This document shows positions 37,726-47,534 of a DNA stretch of 64,000 bases, in pieces. A program made the position numbers and the translations under genes. Within the stretch, counting starts at the first letter, position 1, and every line of letters starts with the position of its first letter. The stretch lies in NCBI RefSeq assembly GCF_000425545.1, contig NZ_AUDQ01000014.1:25591-89590 (forward strand), written 5' to 3'. Below the pieces are notes generated by a model. The model was given only the letters and a program-made list of their open reading frames with translations. It had not been told where the DNA came from and searched no databases. The stretch comes from Sporosarcina ureae DSM 2281. Lineage in GTDB: Bacteria > Bacillota > Bacilli > Bacillales_A > Planococcaceae.

Positions 37726-38250
37726 ATGGAACAACTGATAATTTTGGTCATTATGCTGGCTTTAGGATCTTTATTCGGTAAAAAGAAAGACCAAGAGAAA
37801 CCAGATCAACAACCGAAGCGTCCGCCTAGTCAGCAATGGCCAGCTCAACCAACTCAACGTCAAATGAATCAGAGAGAACCTCAGCGTACGAATGCTACTC
37901 CTGTAGAGAAGCCGCGTTCGTTGAAAGAGTTATCTAAGAATCTATTCGAGGATATTCAAAAGGAATTCCAAGATCTCCAACAAGAAACGAAAGAATCTGA
38001 GCAACCTGTAAAGACACAGGCGCCTCAGTCTGAAATCTTCTATGCAGAGCCTAAGAAGCCGGCTAAACCCGCTTCTACACCGCGTTCGGAGCGCCAAACG
38101 GGCAGAGGTAGGCTGCATGGAGAGAAGCAGACCAGTATTCTTGAAGATGAACAAATTTTGCAAGAAGACTTGATTCCAAGAACTCCTCAGCAGATCATGC
38201 AAGGGATTGTCTATGCAGAAATTTTAGGTCCACCAAAATCAAAACGGTAA
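37726..38250 (+). CDS. hypothetical membrane-anchored, Gln/Pro-rich protein
   Basis: I do not recognise this 174-residue protein as a named family. An N-terminal hydrophobic segment (about residues 2-17) is followed at once by KKKDQEK, suggesting a membrane anchor, then a long hydrophilic Gln/Pro/Lys-rich region that looks disordered. The C-terminal 25 residues, with QQIMQGIVYAEILGPPKSKR, are the only part that looks conserved. The start follows GGAAGGGGATGC. It lies 33 bp after floA and before a strong terminator, so it is likely the third gene of the sigma-W transcript, in the place of the unrelated small yqfB of B. subtilis. Confidence 0.82.
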   Translation: MEQLIILVIMLALGSLFGKKKDQEKPDQQPKRPPSQQWPAQPTQRQMNQREPQRTNATPVEKPRSLKELSKNLFEDIQKEFQDLQQETKESEQPVKTQAPQSEIFYAEPKKPAKPASTPRSERQTGRGRLHGEKQTSILEDEQILQEDLIPRTPQQIMQGIVYAEILGPPKSKR

Positions 38251-38258
38251 TCATGCCG

Positions 38259-38296
38259 CCCCCTGTCTTTTCATAGGATGAGACAGGGGGTTTTTT
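38259..38296 (+). terminator. terminator whose stem carries the yqfC ribosome-binding site
   Basis: CCCCCTGTCT (38259-38268) pairs perfectly with AGACAGGGGG (38281-38290), 12-nt loop, followed by six Ts (38291-38296). The yqfC ATG begins at 38298, and the only ribosome-binding-site-like sequence, AGGGGG, is the end of the 3' arm. Confidence 0.9.
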
Positions 38297-38297
38297 C

Positions 38298-38555
38298 ATG
38301 AAAAAATTATTCGCACTTCATCCATCCATTATTCTAGATGAATTCAACTCATTGCGGATTACTGGTAACTATCGCTTGCTCGCATTAAGCGAACAATCCG
38401 TATCCTTTCAAACGAATGACTATGTCATGACCGTCAAAGGAGAAGATGTAACGGTTCTAATGCTGACTGAACAACACGCCCACATATCGATTGATGAACT
38501 ACAGGAAGTGACGGTGCGCTTTACGCCTGAGGTAGGAAATAGCTATGAGTCCTAA
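38298..38555 (+). CDS. yqfC: YabP/YqfC family sporulation protein
   Basis: An 85-residue protein of the YabP/YqfC family, made in the mother cell under sigma-E in B. subtilis; its molecular role is unknown. The conserved core includes IILDEFNSLRITGNYRLLAL near residue 11 and YVMTVKGEDVTVLML near residue 42. The start abuts the T-run of a terminator, and its only ribosome-binding site lies in the terminator stem. It overlaps yqfD by 11 bp. Confidence 0.87.
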   Translation: MKKLFALHPSIILDEFNSLRITGNYRLLALSEQSVSFQTNDYVMTVKGEDVTVLMLTEQHAHISIDELQEVTVRFTPEVGNSYES

Positions 38556-39636
38556 ACGATTTGAAGTTCAGGTGAAAAATGTTCGTAACGGTTCTGTGTT
38601 TCTAAGTAGATTACAGAGAGAACATGTCAAGATCAGTAGCTTGTATGTTTCTGGAAGCGCTATGTTTTTTGAAACGGATACGAAGGGAATTCAAATCATC
38701 CGCCGTTTCAGGAGAAAATACCATGTGAAAGTACAAATCAGGCGTAAAGGTTTGGACACTGTCCAGCATCGGCTATTTGCCTCTTTGTTATTCTTAATCA
38801 TCTGCTTCATTCCGCTAGTTGCCTCATTGTTTCTATGGAATATCACAGTGGAAAGTGATGTACCAGAAATTGCACAACGAATGGAAACAAAGATGGAGAA
38901 AGCACAAATTACCGCACCCTCTTTATTATCCAAATTACCGGAAGAGGATGAAATTCGTCGGCTGCTGATGCAAGATGAACCTTCTCTATCTTGGATCCGG
39001 TTCTCAAGGATCGGCACTTCATTAACTGTTTCACCGATGCTTGCGCCATTGTCGACTGAAGTGAAAGAAGAAGTGAAAGAAAAACCATCCCATTTAATAG
39101 CAAAAACAGGAGGGGTGATTACACGCTTTGCGTTAACAAGAGGAGAAAGAGCGAGTATCATTCATCAAACTGTAAAAAAAGGTGATATGCTGGCGACAGG
39201 TATTCTGGAACAAGGAGAAAAAACAACAGTGGTAGGGGCGGACGGGGAAGTATTTGCTGACTACTGGTTAGAATGTCATTTTGAATTACCGCGGACAATT
39301 AGTTATTCCATTCAAGGGCAAGAAAATCTAAACATCAGTTGGCAAAAGCCATGGAAAGGTAATCAAATAAAAAACTTAAGTTTTAGAAATCCTGTTATTA
39401 TCGATAAGACGAAAGAAGCCCACATTGAGGAAGTGTTTTTGAAAAAAGGGATGGAAGAGACCATCATTTTGCCACTAATCAAGCATGATTTATTGTCAAA
39501 GAAAACAAATGAGCGCATAATTAAAGAAGAAAACATTTTACATGTATCCTTCACTAATGATAAAGTGAGTGGGACTATACTATTTTTACTTAATGAAAAC
39601 ATTGCTGAAAAACGACCTATAACTCAAGGAGACTGA
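38545..39636 (+). CDS. yqfD: sporulation protein YqfD
   Basis: A 363-residue sporulation membrane protein. The N-terminal 75 residues are a basic cytoplasmic part, one membrane segment follows (about residues 75-95, FASLLFLIICFIPLVASLFL), and the remainder is predicted outside the mother-cell cytoplasm with RLLMQDEPSLSWIRF as a conserved stretch. It begins within yqfC in another frame, so the pair is coupled. phoH follows five bases after the stop. Its role in spore formation is not known in detail. Confidence 0.9.
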   Translation: MSPKRFEVQVKNVRNGSVFLSRLQREHVKISSLYVSGSAMFFETDTKGIQIIRRFRRKYHVKVQIRRKGLDTVQHRLFASLLFLIICFIPLVASLFLWNITVESDVPEIAQRMETKMEKAQITAPSLLSKLPEEDEIRRLLMQDEPSLSWIRFSRIGTSLTVSPMLAPLSTEVKEEVKEKPSHLIAKTGGVITRFALTRGERASIIHQTVKKGDMLATGILEQGEKTTVVGADGEVFADYWLECHFELPRTISYSIQGQENLNISWQKPWKGNQIKNLSFRNPVIIDKTKEAHIEEVFLKKGMEETIILPLIKHDLLSKKTNERIIKEENILHVSFTNDKVSGTILFLLNENIAEKRPITQGD

Positions 39637-39641
39637 AAATA

Positions 39642-40604
39642 TTGAGCGAACATGTACTTCAACTTCATATTGAAGAACCGAATGAAGCGATTATGCTTCT
39701 TGGCATTTCCGATCAGAACATGAATCTGATCGAAGAAGAATTGAACGTTTCAATCCACACAAGAGGCGAAACGATCTCGATCAGTGGAGAAGAAGAACAA
39801 GCGGTAGCCGCGAAAACATTGCTTGAAGAGTTACTAAAAGTTATCCGTAAAGGCATTAATATCAATTTACGCGATGTGGCAACGGCGATTGAAATGGCGA
39901 AGAACGGCACGATTGAATATTTCTCTTCTTTATACGAAGAAGAAATCGCACGCAACACAAAAGGAAAAGTCATCCGTGCAAAGACGATTGGACAAAGAGA
40001 ATACGTCCAGGCGATTCGTTCAAGAGATTTAGTATTTTGTATCGGACCTGCCGGAACAGGAAAGACGTATCTAGCTGTCGTGATGGCAGTGCAAGCAATG
40101 AAAACAGGTTCAGTAAAGCGAATCGTGTTGACCCGCCCTGCTGTTGAGGCTGGAGAGAGCTTAGGATTCCTTCCAGGCGACTTGAAAGAAAAAGTTGACC
40201 CGTACCTACGGCCGCTTTACGATGCGCTACACGATGTGCTAGGAGCCGAACATACAGAACGTCTTATGGAACGCGGAGTTATCGAAATTGCACCTTTGGC
40301 GTATATGCGCGGTAGAACGCTTGACGATGCATTCGTTATTTTGGACGAAGCTCAAAATACAACAAAAGCACAGATGAAAATGTTTTTAACGCGTCTAGGT
40401 TTTGGATCGAAGATGGTCATCACAGGTGATAAAACGCAAATTGATTTACCTCGCGGCGTGGATTCCGGTCTAAATGTCGCAGAACACATTTTGAAAAATG
40501 TGCAGGATATCCAGTTCATGTATCTGGAACAAGGTGACGTAGTCCGACATCCGATTGTGGCGAAGATCATTGATGCATATGAGAAAGAGCAGTCAACTAA
40601 TTAA
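39642..40604 (+). CDS. phoH: PhoH-like ATPase (YbeZ/PhoL)
   Basis: A 320-residue cytoplasmic P-loop ATPase linked to RNA metabolism; it usually lies near ybeY, which is also found here. An N-terminal KH-like region (about residues 10-70) precedes the ATPase core with Walker A GPAGTGKTYLA near residue 135 and Walker B VILDEAQNTT near residue 235. The start is a TTG about ten bases after AAGGAG. A terminator overlaps the stop codon, with the TAA in its loop. Confidence 0.94.
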   Translation: MSEHVLQLHIEEPNEAIMLLGISDQNMNLIEEELNVSIHTRGETISISGEEEQAVAAKTLLEELLKVIRKGININLRDVATAIEMAKNGTIEYFSSLYEEEIARNTKGKVIRAKTIGQREYVQAIRSRDLVFCIGPAGTGKTYLAVVMAVQAMKTGSVKRIVLTRPAVEAGESLGFLPGDLKEKVDPYLRPLYDALHDVLGAEHTERLMERGVIEIAPLAYMRGRTLDDAFVILDEAQNTTKAQMKMFLTRLGFGSKMVITGDKTQIDLPRGVDSGLNVAEHILKNVQDIQFMYLEQGDVVRHPIVAKIIDAYEKEQSTN

Positions 40605-40619
40605 TTGACTGCTTTTTTT
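40588..40619 (+). terminator. terminator overlapping the phoH stop codon
   Basis: AGCAGTCAA (40588-40596) and TTGACTGCT (40605-40613) form a 9-bp stem; the phoH TAA (40602-40604) lies in the loop; seven Ts follow. Ribosomes finishing phoH would cover the hairpin, so termination may depend on translation. Confidence 0.85.
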
Positions 40620-40682
40620 GAATGATGAAGATACATAGTTCATCCATCATGTAAAGAACATTTGCTGATAGGAGGCAACTGC

Positions 40683-42800
40683 ATGACAGCTTTAAAGGAA
40701 CTGCTTTCACAACTTCGAAAAGTGAAATTTACATTTCTTTTGCTTCTTGTCGTCTCTCTTTCTAGTATCCTATTGTTTTTTCTGATGTATGGGAGTACGC
40801 AGAACGAAACGTACGAAATATCGGCTTTTGAGATTTCACCGAAAACCATACGGTCACCTAAAACAATAGAAGATATCGAGAAAACTGAACTTGAACGTGT
40901 ACGGGCGGAACAGGCAGTACCTAATTCCTATCGTTTTTCAGAAGATATTATGAAAAATCGCCAAGCTATCCTTGGTTCGATCTTTACTGCAGTAAGCGAT
41001 GTCAAAGTTGAAGTGAAGAAAGATCCTGACATGACTTCGGATACTAAGATGAAGTTGCTTCAAAAGAAGTTGGAAGGTCTTGAAAAAGAACAGACGTTAT
41101 TACCTGTTACAGACGACCAATTTAAACAGCTACTTTCGGCTGAACAAGGTGATTTGAATAATTTGCATGAATTGCTGACACATGCTGTAGGAAGAGAATT
41201 ATCGAAGCCATTTAAAGCTGAACAGGTGCCGATGCATCGTTATGAGGTGGAGCGCAACATTCGAGAAACGAATACTTTGCCGAGAGATTTGCTTGATGTG
41301 GCACTAGCGCTCGGTCGAATGGCGGTAGTGGAAACGGAAATAATTGATGAAGAATTGACTGTCAAGAATCAAATGGATGCGCGAGCTTCAGTTGAAGCAA
41401 TTCGTATTTTACAAGGACAAGTCATCGTGCGTGAAGGGCAGTTGATCGACCGTGATGTGTATCACCAACTAAAGCTTTCTGGAGTCCTTAATAATCAATC
41501 TTCACTTAAACCGACGCTCGGCATTATCCTGTTTATTTTGTTTGTATCAGGTTTGACAGCTATACACTTTGGCAAGTCCAAAAGAGATGAGATATTCAAA
41601 AAGAAAGCGCTCGGTATATTTTATATTATTTTATTGTTGGCAGTCGTATTGATGAAAATCGTAAGCTACATCGATTATGAATTTGATGTCCTCATTGCAT
41701 TTTTGTTTCCGACGGCTCTCGTACCGATGTTGATTAAGTTATTGATTAATGAGCGATCGGCTGTACTGGCGACAATAATTACTTCTGCAACAGCTGGCAT
41801 CATGTTGCAGGAAGGCTTGGCCGCCATCATGCAAATGGAAGTAGCGTTGTATATTTTATTCGGTGGGATTGTGAGTATTTATTTACTAAGTGAACACGGC
41901 AGACGCTCAACGATACTACAGACCAGTCTTGGCGTTGCGGGATCAAACATGATGTTCATCCTATTTTATTTATTGATGACACAGACTAGTTATACAACGC
42001 CAGAACTGATTTTCTATGCCGTGGCGGCCATTTCGTCGGGCTTGTTGTCTGGAGCTCTAACCATGGGGTTATTGCCGTTTTTCGAGTCAAGTTTCCATTT
42101 GCTTTCTAATATGCGTTTAGTGGAGCTTTCGAACCCTAATCATCCGTTACTTAAGAAAATCTTAGTGGAGACGCCGGGTACGTATCATCACAGTATTATG
42201 GTTGCGAATCTAGCTGATGCGGCGTGTGAAGCAATTGGCGCTAACGGATTACTCGCGCGTGTCGGCAGCTATTATCATGATATAGGGAAGACCATTCATC
42301 CAGGATTCTTCATTGAAAATCAACATAACGGTCGTAATCTGCATGATGCACTGACACCCGAGAAAAGTCGTGATATGATTATAGCCCACGCGGAAGACGG
42401 AGCAAAAATTTTGGAGAAGCAACGTATGCCAAAAGAGCTAATAGCGATCGCAAGACAGCATCATGGAACGAGTAGCGTCAAATTCTTTTATTTGAAAGCG
42501 AAAGAAACCAATCCGGATGTGAATGAAGACGATTTCCGTTATCCTGGTCCGAAACCCCAAACGAAAGAAAATGCGGTAATTATGATTGCGGACAGTGTGG
42601 AAGCAGCGGTGCGATCGATGAAAGAACCGACACCTGAAAAAATTGCTACGCTCGTCAACGCAATTGTGCGTGGCAAATTAGAGGACGATCAATTTGATGA
42701 ATGTGATTTGTCGTTAAAAGAAATTAAACTAGTGAAACAAGCAATTAATGAAACGTTAAATGGGATTTTCCATAATCGTATTGAATACCCCAATAAGTAA
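40683..42800 (+). CDS. pgpH: 7TM-HD c-di-AMP phosphodiesterase (PgpH family)
   Basis: A 705-residue membrane protein. One N-terminal membrane segment (about residues 16-36) and a large extracellular 7TMR-HDED domain (to about 275) precede seven membrane helices (about 280-475). The cytoplasmic HD domain includes YHHSIMVANLADAA and SYYHDIGKT, then HHGTSSVKFF. Homologues hydrolyse c-di-AMP to pApA. The ATG follows AGGAGG. It lies between phoH and ybeY as in B. subtilis (yqfF). Activity is assigned from family. Confidence 0.93.
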   Translation: MTALKELLSQLRKVKFTFLLLLVVSLSSILLFFLMYGSTQNETYEISAFEISPKTIRSPKTIEDIEKTELERVRAEQAVPNSYRFSEDIMKNRQAILGSIFTAVSDVKVEVKKDPDMTSDTKMKLLQKKLEGLEKEQTLLPVTDDQFKQLLSAEQGDLNNLHELLTHAVGRELSKPFKAEQVPMHRYEVERNIRETNTLPRDLLDVALALGRMAVVETEIIDEELTVKNQMDARASVEAIRILQGQVIVREGQLIDRDVYHQLKLSGVLNNQSSLKPTLGIILFILFVSGLTAIHFGKSKRDEIFKKKALGIFYIILLLAVVLMKIVSYIDYEFDVLIAFLFPTALVPMLIKLLINERSAVLATIITSATAGIMLQEGLAAIMQMEVALYILFGGIVSIYLLSEHGRRSTILQTSLGVAGSNMMFILFYLLMTQTSYTTPELIFYAVAAISSGLLSGALTMGLLPFFESSFHLLSNMRLVELSNPNHPLLKKILVETPGTYHHSIMVANLADAACEAIGANGLLARVGSYYHDIGKTIHPGFFIENQHNGRNLHDALTPEKSRDMIIAHAEDGAKILEKQRMPKELIAIARQHHGTSSVKFFYLKAKETNPDVNEDDFRYPGPKPQTKENAVIMIADSVEAAVRSMKEPTPEKIATLVNAIVRGKLEDDQFDECDLSLKEIKLVKQAINETLNGIFHNRIEYPNK

Positions 42801-42815
42801 AGGAGCAGAGCAATT

Positions 42816-43289
42816 ATGATAGATTTTTATTTCGAAGATGAAACAGAAATCGTGGACCCGAGTTCGGAGGCATTGATCAAGGATTTACTGACTCACGCGT
42901 CAATCATGGAAAAAATGGAAGGTCTATATGAGTTATCTATTACGTTTATGGATGATGAATCCATCCAAGCGGTGAATGCTGAGTACAGAGGCAAAGACCG
43001 TCCAACTGACGTGATTTCATTTGCGCTAGAAGAGTTGTCTGAAGGAGAAGTGGCGATTGTTCATGAAAGCGATATGCCTGTTGTTCTAGGAGATATCATT
43101 ATTTCTATTGATACCGCCAAACGTCAGGCTATTGAATACAATCACTCATTCGAGCGGGAACTCGGGTTTCTTGCATTACATGGTTTCTTGCATTTACTCG
43201 GATATGATCATCTCGATGAAGAAGAAGAACGTGAAATGTTCGGTAGGCAGACAGAGATTTTAACTGCATTCGGTCTGGAACGGCAGTGA
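42816..43289 (+). CDS. ybeY: rRNA maturation RNase YbeY
   Basis: A zinc-dependent endoribonuclease involved in 16S rRNA 3' processing and ribosome quality control. The 157-residue protein carries the metal site HGFLHLLGYDH near residue 125 and RPTDVISFAL near residue 57. The ATG follows AAAGGAGCAG. It lies between pgpH and dgkA in the conserved cluster. Confidence 0.96.
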   Translation: MIDFYFEDETEIVDPSSEALIKDLLTHASIMEKMEGLYELSITFMDDESIQAVNAEYRGKDRPTDVISFALEELSEGEVAIVHESDMPVVLGDIIISIDTAKRQAIEYNHSFERELGFLALHGFLHLLGYDHLDEEEEREMFGRQTEILTAFGLERQ

Positions 43290-43293
43290 TTGT

Positions 43294-43644
43294 ATGGGGA
43301 AATTCTTGAAATCATTCATCTATGCGTGGGAAGGCATTAAAGACGGCTTTAGGCAAGGTCGGAATATGAAGTCTCACGGTTTATCGGCGGTGATCGTGTT
43401 GATTGCAGGTTGTTTCACCGGTCTTTCGCAAATAGAATGGATGATTATTTTTATCGTCATTGCAGGTGTAATGGCGCTCGAATTAATGAATACAGCAGTG
43501 GAATATGTTGTGGATCTAGTCACAACCGAATTTCATCCGCTAGCTAAAAAAGCAAAAGATATTGCAGCCGGATCCGTTTTCGTGTTTGCTATAGCGAGCG
43601 CGATTATCGGCTGTATCATTTTCTTTCCGAAATGGTTTGGATAA
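43294..43644 (+). CDS. dgkA: diacylglycerol/undecaprenol kinase family protein
   Basis: A 116-residue membrane kinase. In Gram-positives the family member phosphorylates undecaprenol, recycling the wall lipid carrier. Three membrane helices follow the N-terminal EGIKDGFRQGRN, and the catalytic/metal segment is ELMNTAVEYVVDL near residue 66. The start lies five bases after the ybeY stop, with only a weak ribosome-binding site, suggesting coupling. Lipid preference cannot be read from the sequence. Confidence 0.93.
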   Translation: MGKFLKSFIYAWEGIKDGFRQGRNMKSHGLSAVIVLIAGCFTGLSQIEWMIIFIVIAGVMALELMNTAVEYVVDLVTTEFHPLAKKAKDIAAGSVFVFAIASAIIGCIIFFPKWFG

Positions 43645-43672
43645 TAAGATTAAATGAAGAGGTGGTAAGTAG

Positions 43673-44975
<1,303 letters not shown>

Positions 44976-45005
44976 GCGGTCTGTTCTGATGAAGGAGAGA
45001 GCGCG

Positions 45006-45800
45006 TTGCTGAATAAGTTGGAAGGCTTTATTATCAAAAGTATCCCTTACGGAGAATCCAATAAAATCGTGACGATCTATACGAAAGAAGCGGGGAAGAT
45101 TACGACGATGGCGAGAGGTGCCAAAAAGCCTGCGAGTCGCTTAGCTGCCATTACACAAACGTTTACTCACGGCTATTTTCTTGTTCGTGCAAGCAGAGGT
45201 ATGGGGTCGCTTGAACAAGGCGAGTTGATCAGCAGTGTCCGTCACATTCGCTCTGATTTAGAAACGACGGCATATGCTGGATTGATTGTAGAATTGCTTG
45301 ATCGTCTAACAGAATCCGAACAGCCAAATGCAAGCATATTTCGTTTGCTAGGTGAGTCATTTAACGCTATGGAAGAAGGCTATGATGCAGAAGCCATCTC
45401 ACTGTTCGTTCAGTGGAAGATGCTGCCGGTTGCAGGCATACATCCTATACTTCATGAGTGTGCGAGTTGCGGCGCTACAGAAGGTGAATTCGCTTTTTCC
45501 TTTCAACAGATAGGTTTTCTCTGTCATCGCTGCTTTCACGTAGATCCGTACATCATTCGTCTGTCGCCTACACAAATCAAGTTGATCCGAATGTTTTACA
45601 ATGTTCCGCTTGATCAAATTGGTAAGCTGACGTTGAAGAAACCGACGAAGACATTTATGGCGAAGCTTGTTTCAACGATTTATCAGGAGCAAACTGGGAT
45701 TTTTCTGAAATCTAGAAAGTTCATCGAACAACTGGAACGTACACCTGAATTGCAAAAACCAAAAAGACAAACTAAAGAAAGCCCAGAAGAGGAAGGCTAA
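45006..45800 (+). CDS. recO: DNA repair protein RecO
   Basis: Mediates loading of RecA on SSB-coated DNA together with RecR. The 264-residue protein has an N-terminal OB fold (about residues 1-80), a helical domain, and a zinc site formed by CASCG and CHRC near residues 153-178. The start is a TTG behind AAGGAGAGAG. The C-terminus is lengthened by a short charged tail (about 248-264) that overlaps the terminator hairpin. Confidence 0.95.
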   Translation: MLNKLEGFIIKSIPYGESNKIVTIYTKEAGKITTMARGAKKPASRLAAITQTFTHGYFLVRASRGMGSLEQGELISSVRHIRSDLETTAYAGLIVELLDRLTESEQPNASIFRLLGESFNAMEEGYDAEAISLFVQWKMLPVAGIHPILHECASCGATEGEFAFSFQQIGFLCHRCFHVDPYIIRLSPTQIKLIRMFYNVPLDQIGKLTLKKPTKTFMAKLVSTIYQEQTGIFLKSRKFIEQLERTPELQKPKRQTKESPEEEG

Positions 45801-45824
45801 TGCCAACTTCTCCTGGGCTTTTCT
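45778..45824. terminator. bidirectional terminator between recO and glyRS
   Basis: AAAGCCCAG... (from 45778) pairs with ...CTGGGCTTTTC (to 45823) in a nearly complete stem of about 20 bp. The recO TAA (45798-45800) lies in the loop. It serves both convergent genes. Confidence 0.82.
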
Positions 45825-45828
45825 ATAG

Positions 45829-47208
45829 TTAAAACTGTAGGTGCTTTTGGATATATGCTGTAACGTCTGCAATTGGCATACGTTCTTGTTCCATGGAATC
45901 ACGGTGACGAACAGTTACTTGTTGGTCTTCCAGTGAATCGAAGTCAAATGTAATACAGAATGGTGTACCGATTTCATCTTGACGACGGTAACGACGTCCG
46001 ATAGATTGGGAATCATCATATTGTACTGGGAAATGCTTTGAAAGCTCTGCATATACTTTCTGTGCATCATCTGCAAGTTTTTTAGATAATGGCAGTACAG
46101 CTGCTTTGATTGGTGCTAATGCTGGGTGGAAACGAAGAACAGTACGTGTGTCACCGTCTTCAAGTTCCTCTGTATCAAATGCATCACATAAGAATGCCAA
46201 CGTTACGCGGTCCGCTCCAACGGAAGGTTCGATACAGTATGGTACGTATTTTTCATTCGTAATTGGATCTTGATAATGGAAGTCTTCGCCTGAATATTCC
46301 ATATGACGCTTCAAGTCGAAGTCCGTACGGTTTGCGATTCCCCATAGCTCTCCCCAACCAAATGGGAATTTGTATTCAATATCCACAGTTCCTTTAGAAT
46401 AATGGGACAGCTCATCTTCATTGTGTTCGCGAAGACGGATATTGTCTTTGTTCAAACCAAGGTTCAATAACAAGTTTTCTGACTGGTCAATCCAGTACTT
46501 ATACCACTGCTCATCTTCGCCTGGCTTACAGAAGAATTCAAGTTCCATTTGTTCGAATTCACGAGTACGGAATGTGAAGTTACCCGGTGTGATTTCGTTA
46601 CGGAAACTTTTTCCGACTTGTGCAATACCAAAAGGTACTTTCTTTCTCATAGAGCGTTGAACATTTTTAAAGTTCACGAAGATCCCTTGTGCCGTTTCCG
46701 GACGTAAAAAGATTTCGTTAGCAGAGGAGTCAGTTACTCCTTGGCTTGTTTTGAACATTAAGTTGAATTGACGGATTTCTGTATAATCCAATGCGCCACA
46801 TGTAGGGCATTTTATTTCATGTTCTTGAATCAAATCGAACATTTTATCAAACGGTAGGCCATCCACGACCATTTCAATTCCCTTCGCATCCAATGCTTCT
46901 TCAATTAATTTATCTGCACGGTGACGGGTATTACATTTTTTACAGTCGATCATCGGATCATTGAAGTTTCCAATATGACCGGATGCTTCCCAAACTTTCG
47001 GGTTCATCAGGATCGCGGAATCAAGACCTACGTTGTAAGGGGATTCCTGGATAAATTTCTGCCACCAAGCACGCTTGATATTGTTTTTTAGTTCGACACC
47101 TAGTGGACCATAATCCCAAGTGTTCGCCAAACCACCATAAATATCAGACCCTGGGAATACGAATCCCCGTTGTTTTGAAAGATTGACTACTTGTTCCATA
47201 GATAACAT
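45829..47208 (-). CDS. glyQS: glycyl-tRNA synthetase, single-chain (homodimeric) type
   Basis: Charges tRNA-Gly. This 459-residue class II enzyme is of the homodimeric type, unlike the alpha2beta2 GlyQ/GlyS of B. subtilis found at the same locus. The N-terminus has [15 protein letters not shown], and class II motifs include [21 protein letters not shown] (motif 2 region) and GADRVTLAF (motif 3). [12 protein letters not shown] and CPTCG form a zinc site in the insertion. I chose the ATG at 47208, eight bases after GGAGG. It is on the minus strand, against its neighbours, and is preceded by its own T-box leader. Confidence 0.96.
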   Translation of the reverse strand: MLSMEQVVNLSKQRGFVFPGSDIYGGLANTWDYGPLGVELKNNIKRAWWQKFIQESPYNVGLDSAILMNPKVWEASGHIGNFNDPMIDCKKCNTRHRADKLIEEALDAKGIEMVVDGLPFDKMFDLIQEHEIKCPTCGALDYTEIRQFNLMFKTSQGVTDSSANEIFLRPETAQGIFVNFKNVQRSMRKKVPFGIAQVGKSFRNEITPGNFTFRTREFEQMELEFFCKPGEDEQWYKYWIDQSENLLLNLGLNKDNIRLREHNEDELSHYSKGTVDIEYKFPFGWGELWGIANRTDFDLKRHMEYSGEDFHYQDPITNEKYVPYCIEPSVGADRVTLAFLCDAFDTEELEDGDTRTVLRFHPALAPIKAAVLPLSKKLADDAQKVYAELSKHFPVQYDDSQSIGRRYRRQDEIGTPFCITFDFDSLEDQQVTVRHRDSMEQERMPIADVTAYIQKHLQF

Positions 47209-47227
47209 TCTAAACGCCTCCAATTAA

Positions 47228-47433
47228 AATAAGCACACGTCTCCGGACATGAAAATCATGTCCGGGGACGAGTGCATGATAACCCGCGGTTCCACCCCGA
47301 TTGGTTTTTCAACCCACTTTCATAATGAACATTTCAACTCCCGGCTGCCGTTTTCGTGTAGGTACAGGCTTTCACTATCCCTGTTCGCTCAAAATATACA
47401 CTACTTATTGACCGTTCTTCGTTTACTTCGTTC
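47228..47433 (-). promoter_or_regulatory. T-box riboswitch, probable glycine specifier GGC
   Basis: On the minus strand the T-box GGGTGGAACCGCGG (complement of about 47284-47298) precedes a long terminator stem (complement of 47233-47275) with CCGGACATGA arms. A GGC triplet in a GAAAAC-GGC-A setting (complement of 47347-47349) is the likely glycine specifier. Uncharged tRNA-Gly should relieve termination. The T-box and terminator are clear; the specifier assignment is a little less certain. Confidence 0.88.
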
Positions 47434-47439
47434 AAAATT

Positions 47440-47468
47440 AGTGTAGCATGCTTCTCCTTTCTTCGCAA
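47440..47468 (-). promoter_or_regulatory. promoter of glyQS
   Basis: On the minus strand TTGCGA (complement of 47463-47468) and TACACT (complement of 47440-47445) are 17 bp apart. Transcription would begin near 47433, at the start of the T-box leader. A TATAAT for the divergent ccpN lies at 47486-47491. Confidence 0.65.
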
Positions 47469-47534
47469 TAGCGAGCGCGTTGATATATAATTAGTAAGTA
47501 AATACAACTTTGAAGTCTGAAGGCGGTGACATGT

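Noticed and set aside
47249..47446. 65-codon plus-strand frame between glyQS and ccpN
   Set aside because: It lies wholly inside the glyQS T-box leader, whose conserved elements explain the sequence.
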